From: Nitrospirales bacterium
GTDB taxonomy: Bacteria > Nitrospirota > Nitrospiria > Nitrospirales > UBA8639
Length of the DNA stretch: 12,246 bases
Assembly: GCA_021604265.1 (NCBI GenBank)
Contig: BQIY01000026.1
Location: 1-12,246, forward strand
Direction of reading: 5' to 3'
The notes beneath the pieces were generated by a model. The model did no database searches. It was not told where the DNA came from and saw only the letters and a list, made by a program, of their open reading frames with translations. Of the stretch, positions 7,528 through 12,246 are shown piece after piece (positions within the stretch are counted from its first letter, which is position 1; each line of letters opens with the position of its first letter). The translations under genes and the position numbers were made by a program.

Positions 7528-7545
7528 ATCATATCATGAAATGAT
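7528..7545. promoter_or_regulatory. Palindromic operator candidate for the ParD-like antitoxin
   Basis: ATCATATCATGAAATGAT is an 18-bp palindrome with a single mismatched pair, centred on CATG. It covers the -10 box and part of the spacer of the toxin-antitoxin promoter. A dimeric ribbon-helix-helix repressor bound here would block RNA polymerase. Its position and symmetry make it the best candidate operator in the window. Confidence 0.6.
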
Positions 7546-7556
7546 GAAATGTGCAA
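7528..7556 (-). promoter_or_regulatory. Promoter of the ParD/ParE-type operon
   Basis: On the - strand, TTGCAC (7551-7556) and TATGAT (7528-7533) are spaced by exactly 17 bases. Each matches the sigma-70 consensus at four or five of six positions. Transcription should begin near 7521, upstream of the antitoxin gene. The -10 box lies inside a palindrome, as expected for an autoregulated toxin-antitoxin promoter. Confidence 0.65.
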
Positions 7557-7715
7557 ATGAACATTTTGTCACTTTCTTGTCGAAATTTATGAATATCCCG
7601 TACCGTTGCATTTCATTAAAGTAATTCCTAATCGAGATTATGCCTTTATTGGTCTTGCTCGTTTTTTACTAGGCATCATAAGTATCCTGTTACAGAGATC
7701 TGCCAAACACGAATC

Positions 7716-8261
7716 ATGAGCGAGATTCCCGTAGATACAATACTACTCACAGAACGGCTTCGCTTGCGAGTCATCATGTTGTTAGATGTTGAAATGACCT
7801 GGTCTGCGACTCGCTACGATGGATTTAACGACGGGATGATTTGGGATCGCCCTAAAACACGAAGTGAACTTGTTGATAGAACCCAAGAGAGTCTTAGTCA
7901 GTGGAAAGACGGTAGCTTGTTTACCTATACGGTCGAACTCGTTGAGCCTAGCACTCTCATAGGCCGAGTGGCGATCAAGCAGACGAATGTGTTGCATGTG
8001 TGGAATATTGGATTTTGGATTCATCCTGACTTCTGGGGACAGGGGTATGCGACTGAAGCCACACGTGCAGTATTAGACTTCGGATTTTCGTCGCTTCATG
8101 CCTCAAAAATTGTTACCGCACATGCCATTTGGAATATACGAAGCAAAAGAGTGATAGAAAAGTTAGGGTTTCGCTATACGGGTGAAAATCCTTGTGGCTT
8201 CAGAAAACAGGGCAACCCTGTAGCCGAGTACGAGTATGAAATCGACCCCCCTGTGCTCTAA
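7716..8261 (+). CDS. GNAT-family N-acetyltransferase, RimJ/RimL type
   Basis: This 181-residue cytosolic acetyltransferase uses acetyl-CoA. The start LLTERLRLRVI is typical of RimJ/RimL-like enzymes. The acetyl-CoA pyrophosphate-binding motif A is seen as GFWIHPDFWGQGYATEA (residues 99-115, with Q109-G110-Y111-A112). It is followed by the C-terminal signature N140-x-x-S-x-x-x-x-x-K-L-G-F. Family members acetylate ribosomal-protein N-termini, other proteins, amines or antibiotics. The acceptor cannot be told from sequence. The gene stands alone on the + strand, between the divergent toxin-antitoxin operon and the convergent AbiEii pair. There is no small antitoxin gene directly upstream on its own strand, so a TacT-type toxin is unlikely. 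No strong ribosome binding site is apparent. Confidence 0.88.
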   Translation: MSEIPVDTILLTERLRLRVIMLLDVEMTWSATRYDGFNDGMIWDRPKTRSELVDRTQESLSQWKDGSLFTYTVELVEPSTLIGRVAIKQTNVLHVWNIGFWIHPDFWGQGYATEATRAVLDFGFSSLHASKIVTAHAIWNIRSKRVIEKLGFRYTGENPCGFRKQGNPVAEYEYEIDPPVL

Positions 8262-8317
8262 AAGTATCCCAACATTCGGTCAAAATATACCTGCATATCT
8301 CTAAGGTTCCAACACAA

Positions 8318-8608
8318 TCATTCAAAGCGGCGGGTTGGCAGTGGCGGAGGCGGATATTGCCCGAGCTTTAAATGCCAATAGGCCCAGGACCGCGGATCAA
8401 CTATCCCAGGTGGAGCTTTTGACAGGATTTCACGTAAATCATCATCAGATAGATACCGTCTGACTACTTTCATATCCTCGTGTGTACCATACGTCATCGC
8501 ATAGGTGACAAATCGGATCGGATCGGCTATTGCTTTTTCCGGCTTCTCAAACCAAATGACCCGCTCTGCGACCTTTGCTAATTCATCGGTCAGAGAAAGT
8601 GGCTTCAT
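8318..8608 (-). CDS. Small partner protein of the AbiEii-like nucleotidyltransferase
   Basis: This 96-residue protein has no recognised catalytic motif. Visible blocks are VIWFEKPEKAIADPIRFVTYAMTYG, APPGIVDPRSWAYWHLKLG and a proline-rich end, PPPPLPTRR. From memory, small proteins with this W-F ... RF-Y-MTYG ... PPGI-D-RSWAYWH pattern recur beside AbiEii-like genes, which supports a real conserved pair. The ATG overlaps the TGA of the upstream nucleotidyltransferase gene by four bases (ATGA), implying translational coupling and equal production. A neutralising (antitoxin) role is possible. However, it has no winged-helix DNA-binding domain like AbiEi and it comes second in the operon, so this would not be canonical AbiE. 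Function is unknown. Confidence 0.8.
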   Translation of the reverse strand: MKPLSLTDELAKVAERVIWFEKPEKAIADPIRFVTYAMTYGTHEDMKVVRRYLSDDDLREILSKAPPGIVDPRSWAYWHLKLGQYPPPPLPTRRFE

Positions 8609-9294
8609 CGTTCAAGACCTTGGTCATGCGTATTATTGTGGTCACGTGCGATGACCGGCAACTGGTCTAAGTCTACTGTTCGTACGGCCTCCAGCAACCG
8701 TTCTTTGTGTTGAGCCGGTACGGTCCTCAAATTACCATCATCGTAATAGGATAAGGCTTTTAATGTCAGTTCCGGATTAAATGAAGGGCCATAGATCATC
8801 TTGGCTGCGGTGAGCGCCGTCGGTAAATCAATCACCATTTTTTCAAGCATTGTGCCCAGATCTATATAATCTTTCGCCTCCGGTCGTTGCTGGACTACCG
8901 CCGCTTTCATTCCGGCCAAATCTAACAATGAGGCAATCTTTACTCCGTTTCCTGGAGCGATGATAGGGCTTTGGATTCGAGATAGATTTGGCACCCCGAA
9001 AAATGATACTTGTGCTGGACCTTCACGATTCACACGACATGTGAGTGTACTGTTAGCTTGTTGTAGAATTTCCGTGCTCTGTAAAAACGGTATGGTGGTG
9101 ACGAGGTCTTGTGGTTGGAAGGTTTCGAAAGCGAAGAAGTCAAAATCTATGGATTCACGATGTCCGATCTGAAGGGCAATTGCGGTGCCGCCATAGAGGA
9201 TAAATGCTTCGGGTACATCACTCAGCTCATCCCATAATCGCCGTTGTGGGGGAGGTAGAATGTCCAGGTGAAGGTTGTTAGTTGTCATGGGCAT
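8605..9294 (-). CDS. AbiEii/AbiGii-like nucleotidyltransferase
   Basis: This protein of up to 229 residues belongs to the DUF1814 (AbiEii toxin) nucleotidyltransferase family. The N-terminal active-site pattern is GGTAIAL (residues 35-41) followed by HRESIDFDFF (45-54), which provides the paired acidic metal ligands D50 and D52. Later family features are MKAAVVQQRPEAKDYIDL, with K130, K141, D142 and D145. Characterised relatives act in phage abortive infection or as toxins by transferring nucleotides to a target RNA; the substrate here is unknown. The start is ATG at 9294 or 9288. An AGGA upstream is 3 bases from the first and 9 from the second, so 9288 may be the true one. The next gene overlaps its stop by four bases. 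Confidence 0.88.
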   Translation of the reverse strand: MPMTTNNLHLDILPPPQRRLWDELSDVPEAFILYGGTAIALQIGHRESIDFDFFAFETFQPQDLVTTIPFLQSTEILQQANSTLTCRVNREGPAQVSFFGVPNLSRIQSPIIAPGNGVKIASLLDLAGMKAAVVQQRPEAKDYIDLGTMLEKMVIDLPTALTAAKMIYGPSFNPELTLKALSYYDDGNLRTVPAQHKERLLEAVRTVDLDQLPVIARDHNNTHDQGLER

Positions 9295-9660
9295 TGCATC
9301 CTATTTTGATGTCTCTTAACCATATAACAAAGCTGAGGTGAAGGCCATCTTTATCATGGCCTTGGTACAATTTATTCGGCTGATTTATGTGCCAGAGTAC
9401 CTTGTTGTGTTCCATTTTATTTCAGATTATCTTGCTGACCTGATGGAGAAAGGAAATATGGGGTTTACTATCTTGTCTTTATTAGGAAGTCTTGGTGGTT
9501 CTTCTTGAAAAGCCCTTGTTTTCCGGCTATGCTGGTCCATTATTGCGAAACCAAAGTGCGTGTAGCTGACCCTAATGATATTTGCACAGCGCGCGACACG
9601 TTACCGATGCACGTAGATTTGGCGGCACGGTTATAAAAACTTATAATCCTGGAGTGATCT
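9295..9660. other. Intergenic gap between the accessory block and pheA
   Basis: About 365 bases separate the divergent AbiEii-like gene and pheA. I see no tRNA, no repeat end, no integrase remnant and no strong terminator. The only open stretch is a weak 50-codon reading frame at 9356-9508, listed separately. A TATAAT at 9642-9647 is too close to the pheA start to act as a normal -10 box, because the message would lack the ribosome binding site. Confidence 0.5.
9356..9508 (+). CDS. Doubtful small reading frame, 50 codons, hydrophobic
   Basis: ATG at 9356 opens 50 codons to TGA at 9506-9508. The product would start MALVQFIRLIYVPEYLVVF and end MGFTILSLLGSLGGSS, with two hydrophobic stretches that could contact a membrane. 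A purine-rich GAGGTGAAGG lies upstream, but its nearest edge is about 11 bases from the ATG, longer than usual. I recognise no family, and short frames like this arise by chance. It is the only candidate gene in the gap before pheA. Confidence 0.15.
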   Translation: MALVQFIRLIYVPEYLVVFHFISDYLADLMEKGNMGFTILSLLGSLGGSS

Positions 9661-10746
9661 GTGGAACTGCCAAACGACATTCCTTCCTGCCGAGATAATA
9701 TTGATCGCTTAGATGACGAGATCCTCCGCATTCTGAATGAACGGTCTCAATATGTCATTCAAGTCGGGCATTTAAAGAAACAGAAAGATGCCTCGGCTCA
9801 TCTGCACACCCAAGGCCGTGAGACGGCGATTGTTGAGCGATTAGCAGCTAAAAACCCCGGCCCATTTCCGAGTTCAGCCATTCGGCCGGTGTATCGCGAG
9901 ATTATGTCGGCCTCGCTCTCATTAGAGGGCTCACAAACGGTAGCGTATCTTGGGCCGCCTGCGACGTTTACGCATCTGGCCGCGGTGAATAAGTTTGGGG
10001 AATCGGCTGAGTATATTCCTGTCAGTAGCATTAAAGATGTGTTCGATGAAGTGGAGCGCGGTCGAATTCGGTTTGGTATTGTACCTGTCGAAAATTCGAC
10101 CGAGGGAGTCGTGAATCACACGCTCGATCTGTTGGTGGATTCGCCGTTATTGATTTACGGCGAAATTATGTTTGAGATTGCCCATAACGTCTTGTCGAAG
10201 GCGGACTCTCTCGAGCAGATCAAGACGATCTATTCCCACCCGCAAGCAATCGCGCAATGCCGTAAATGGTTGGAAGCCAATTTGTCCACAGCTGTTATTG
10301 CAGAGGAGCCCAGCACGGCACGGGCGGCCGAACGATGTGTGAATGATGCGACGGCCGGGGCTATTGCTTCCGAAATCGCTGCGGAAATTTATGGGTTGAA
10401 AATTCTACGTTCACGCATTGAAGATAATATCCACAACTCGACAAGGTTTTTAATTCTGTCACAGCGAGGGTCCGAGCGAACCGGAAAAGATAAAACTTCT
10501 ATTATTGTATCGGCGAAGGATCGAGTTGGGGCGTTGTATGATATGATCCGGCCATTCTCATCCTACGGCATCAACATGACCAAAATTGAGTCGCGTCCTA
10601 CCCGACGAAAAGTCTGGGAGTATCTCTTTTTTATGGATTTGGAAGGTCACCAAGATGACGATCGTGTAAAAAAAGCGATTGATGAAGTCAAAGGACGGTG
10701 TCTCTTTTTGAAGGTTCTGGGGTCGTATCCGTCCGCAAGCAGTTAA
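9661..10746 (+). CDS. pheA: Chorismate mutase / prephenate dehydratase (P-protein)
   Basis: This cytosolic bifunctional enzyme converts chorismate to prephenate and then to phenylpyruvate for phenylalanine synthesis. The 361 residues hold three domains in order. The first is AroQ chorismate mutase (about 5-90; R11, R28, K39, R53, E54 in the expected pattern). The second is prephenate dehydratase (about 93-270; AYLGPPATFTH, VENSTEG at 143-149, and the catalytic TRF at 261-263). The third is a C-terminal ACT domain (about 278-355) with GAL at 290-292 and ESRP at 310-313, the phenylalanine-binding motifs that confer feedback inhibition. It starts at GTG with GGAG six bases upstream. hisC and aroF follow on the same strand, so this is an aromatic amino acid cluster. 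The gene is undamaged. Confidence 0.97.
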   Translation: MELPNDIPSCRDNIDRLDDEILRILNERSQYVIQVGHLKKQKDASAHLHTQGRETAIVERLAAKNPGPFPSSAIRPVYREIMSASLSLEGSQTVAYLGPPATFTHLAAVNKFGESAEYIPVSSIKDVFDEVERGRIRFGIVPVENSTEGVVNHTLDLLVDSPLLIYGEIMFEIAHNVLSKADSLEQIKTIYSHPQAIAQCRKWLEANLSTAVIAEEPSTARAAERCVNDATAGAIASEIAAEIYGLKILRSRIEDNIHNSTRFLILSQRGSERTGKDKTSIIVSAKDRVGALYDMIRPFSSYGINMTKIESRPTRRKVWEYLFFMDLEGHQDDDRVKKAIDEVKGRCLFLKVLGSYPSASS

Positions 10747-10757
10747 CAAGTTCCCTG

Positions 10758-10806
10758 TTCGACGCTTGTGCCTGCGCGCTATAGCGCGCAGGCGCACAAG
10801 CGCGAA
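10758..10806. repeat. Long GC-rich hairpin between pheA and hisC
   Basis: The core CCTGCGCGCTA (10771-10781) and TAGCGCGCAGG (10782-10792) is a perfect 22-bp palindrome. Pairing continues outward through CGCTTGTG (10763-10770) with CACAAGCG (10795-10802) across a 2-base bulge, and TTCG (10758-10761) with CGAA (10803-10806) across a 1-base bulge. That totals about 23 base pairs. Downstream the + strand is A-rich (GTGAAAAAATAA) with no U-tract, so it is not a standard intrinsic terminator in either direction. It could be a REP-type palindromic repeat, an mRNA-stabilising hairpin at the pheA 3' end, or a factor-independent pause. Dispersed copies elsewhere in the genome would decide. Confidence 0.75.
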
Positions 10807-10822
10807 GCGTGAAAAAATAACG

Positions 10823-10872
10823 TATCCCGTCGCTAGTCTCTCGTATTTCGCAGGGATAATAGACTTTTTTTT
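10823..10872 (+). terminator. Weak terminator- or attenuator-like element before hisC
   Basis: TATCCC (10823-10828) can pair with GGGATA (10853-10858), and six bases later there are eight consecutive T residues (10865-10872). The stem is short and the loop is 24 bases, so the structure is weak. The T-run lies 12 bases before the hisC ATG. It may be a poor terminator, or only an AT-rich leader. Confidence 0.2.
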
Positions 10873-10884
10873 ATCTTACGAAAT

Positions 10885-11994
10885 ATGAACGACGATTCAC
10901 GAATTATGGTTTCTGCTATGCCGTTAAAAGTTCATCCAAATATTTCTTCTCTCGTTCCGTATTCTCCGGGAAAGCCCTTGGATGAATTAGAGCGTGAGTT
11001 AGGTATTTCGAATGCGATTAAACTCGCATCGAATGAAAATCCTCTAGGGCCGTCACCAAAGGCGCAAACGATTCTGGCGCAAGGCGTGGCGACATTGAAT
11101 CGGTATCCCGATGGCGGGGCACACTATTTGCGGCGCGCGCTTGCCGAACGGTGGAAGGTGTCAGCCGATCAGGTGATTGTGGGGAATGGTTCGGATGAAG
11201 TCATTAGCCTCTTAATTAAAGCCTTTCTTGCGCCAGGGGAAGAAGCGGTGATGGCTGACCATACCTTCGTCATGTACAAGCTTTCCGTGCAAGGCGCGCA
11301 TGGCGTGGCGGTCGAAGTCCCTCTGAAGGATTGGCGTCATGATCTATCTGCCATGGCCGAAGCGGTGACAGACAAAACGCGGCTTGTGTTTTTATGTAAT
11401 CCGAATAATCCCACAGGTACGATGGTGTCGAGGGCTGAGGTTGACGCGTTTTTGGCTCAACTGCCTGATCACGTCATCGTCGTATTTGATGAAGCCTATT
11501 ATGAATATGTCCGATCAGCTGACTATCCCGATAGCCTACAGTATCTGAAGCAACAGCGTCCGGTTGTTGTCTTGCGAACATTCTCAAAAGTGTATGGTTT
11601 AGCCGGGCTACGTGTAGGGTATGGTATTACCTCCACGGAAATTGTCGACTACGTGAATCGGATCCGTCCGCCATTTAATGCGAATAGCCTCGCGCAACTT
11701 GCTGCGTTGGGTGCGCTGGAAGATGAAGAACATCTGGCGACCAGTCGCTCTGTGAATGAAGCGGAGATGGCTGTTTTGGAAAAAGGTCTTACGACACTTG
11801 GTATGGTGGTCATACCCAGCCAAGCGAATTTCCTCTATTTTGATACCAAACGAGACGGGCGACAGGTGTTTGACGGCCTGCTTCGGGAAGGCGTGATTGT
11901 GCGCCATATTAACGGTTCAATGATTCGTGTGACGGTTGGAAAGCCTGAAGAAAACCGTCGCTTTCTTCAAGCCTTGAACGTTGTGTTAGGCTGA
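10885..11994 (+). CDS. hisC: Histidinol-phosphate / aromatic aminotransferase
   Basis: This 369-residue PLP-dependent fold type I aminotransferase is of the HisC family. It shows LASNENPLGPSP (near residues 47-58), NGSDEVI (101-107), NPNNPTG (172-178), FDEAYYEY (PLP-contacting D202), RTFSKVYGLAGLRVGY with the Schiff-base lysine K235 and phosphate-binding R243, and a C-terminal IRVTVG segment. HisC converts imidazole-acetol phosphate to histidinol phosphate, and many homologues also transaminate phenylpyruvate, 4-hydroxyphenylpyruvate or prephenate. Its position between pheA and aroF, with no his genes in view, suggests that the aromatic role may be the main one; that is inference. The start is uncertain: ATG at 10885 lacks a clear Shine-Dalgarno, and ATGs at 10906 and 10918 are also possible. 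Confidence 0.93.
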   Translation: MNDDSRIMVSAMPLKVHPNISSLVPYSPGKPLDELERELGISNAIKLASNENPLGPSPKAQTILAQGVATLNRYPDGGAHYLRRALAERWKVSADQVIVGNGSDEVISLLIKAFLAPGEEAVMADHTFVMYKLSVQGAHGVAVEVPLKDWRHDLSAMAEAVTDKTRLVFLCNPNNPTGTMVSRAEVDAFLAQLPDHVIVVFDEAYYEYVRSADYPDSLQYLKQQRPVVVLRTFSKVYGLAGLRVGYGITSTEIVDYVNRIRPPFNANSLAQLAALGALEDEEHLATSRSVNEAEMAVLEKGLTTLGMVVIPSQANFLYFDTKRDGRQVFDGLLREGVIVRHINGSMIRVTVGKPEENRRFLQALNVVLG

Positions 11995-12019
11995 ATCGAG
12001 AAGGTAGGAAATCCGTTCT

Positions 12020-12246
12020 ATGATCATTGTGATGAAACCCGAAGCGACGGAGCAAGATGTTGAGCATCTGGTTGAGCGTCTTCGTGAATTAGGCTTAAAG
12101 GCTCAAGTTTCGATCGGGGAGGAGCGCACCGTGGTGGGCGTGATCGGGGATGACCGGATTCTTCAAGGACAGCCTCTCACAGTATTTCCGGGCGTCGAAA
12201 GTGTCACGCCGGTGTTAGCGCCGTGGAAATTGGTGAGTCGCGAATT
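12020..12246 (+). CDS. aroF: 3-deoxy-7-phosphoheptulonate (DAHP) synthase, N-terminal part
   Basis: This reading frame runs off the right edge with 75 codons visible. It begins MIIVMKPEATEQDVEHLVER and continues through GEERTVVGVIGDDR, FPGVESVTPV and PWKLVSRE. This is the ferredoxin-like N-terminal regulatory domain of the type I-beta DAHP synthases (AroF/AroG of the Thermotoga and Bacillus kind), with the linker to the barrel just starting. The full enzyme condenses phosphoenolpyruvate and erythrose 4-phosphate in the first shikimate-pathway step, and in this subgroup the extra domain mediates feedback inhibition. It starts 25 bases after the hisC stop, preceded by AAGGTAGGA, so it probably shares an operon with hisC. 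The catalytic barrel is outside the window. Confidence 0.93.
   Translation, partial: MIIVMKPEATEQDVEHLVERLRELGLKAQVSIGEERTVVGVIGDDRILQGQPLTVFPGVESVTPVLAPWKLVSRE

Noticed and set aside
7716..8261. GNAT protein as a TacT-type toxin
   Set aside because: It looks like a RimJ/RimL acetyltransferase, and no small antitoxin gene precedes it on its own strand; the nearby ribbon-helix-helix gene is already paired with the ParE-type toxin.
9619..9647. TTGGCG-17-TATAAT as a pheA promoter
   Set aside because: Transcription would start at about 9654, inside or after the GGAG at 9651-9654, leaving the GTG at 9661 without a usable ribosome binding site.

Overview
The window reads as bacterial chromosome. 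A biosynthetic backbone is interrupted by about 7.5 kb of accessory genes. The left edge carries folD (one-carbon folate metabolism) and panB (pantothenate synthesis). The right edge carries pheA, hisC and the start of aroF (shikimate and aromatic amino acid synthesis). These five are intact, clean family members on the + strand. From memory, pheA-hisC-aroF is an order seen in Nitrospira-like Nitrospirota, and the moderate GC content fits that. This assignment is inference, because there is no rRNA or other phylogenetic marker here.

The accessory block runs from about 1.8 to 9.3 kb. It begins with a full-length FAD-dependent monooxygenase of the MonCI/LasC epoxidase-like group. Next, on the opposite strand, is an AAA_14/DUF4143 ATPase. 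A second, 5'-truncated and partly frameshifted copy of the last third of the monooxygenase gene follows. The two copies are mosaic: a central tract is almost identical, while both flanks are only about 80% identical. This suggests recombination or gene conversion around the ATPase.

The next stretch is rich in genes of defence and toxin-antitoxin type. It holds an Mrr-family type IV restriction endonuclease, an unassigned alpha-helical (HEAT-like) protein, a ParD/ParE-type module on the - strand, a RimJ/RimL-type GNAT acetyltransferase, and an AbiEii-like nucleotidyltransferase translationally coupled to a small partner gene. The ParD/ParE promoter is unusually readable: TTGCAC-17-TATGAT, overlapping an 18-bp near-perfect palindrome. 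It also favours an antitoxin start 27 bases inside the longest reading frame.

A gap of about 365 bp precedes pheA and holds at most one doubtful 50-codon reading frame. A 49-nt GC-rich hairpin without a U-tract lies between pheA and hisC. I see no complete insertion sequence, transposase, integrase, CRISPR array, tRNA or rRNA. The most interesting features are the split and duplicated monooxygenase locus, the Mrr plus helical-protein pair, and the AbiEii plus partner pair. None can be claimed as a new system from sequence alone.
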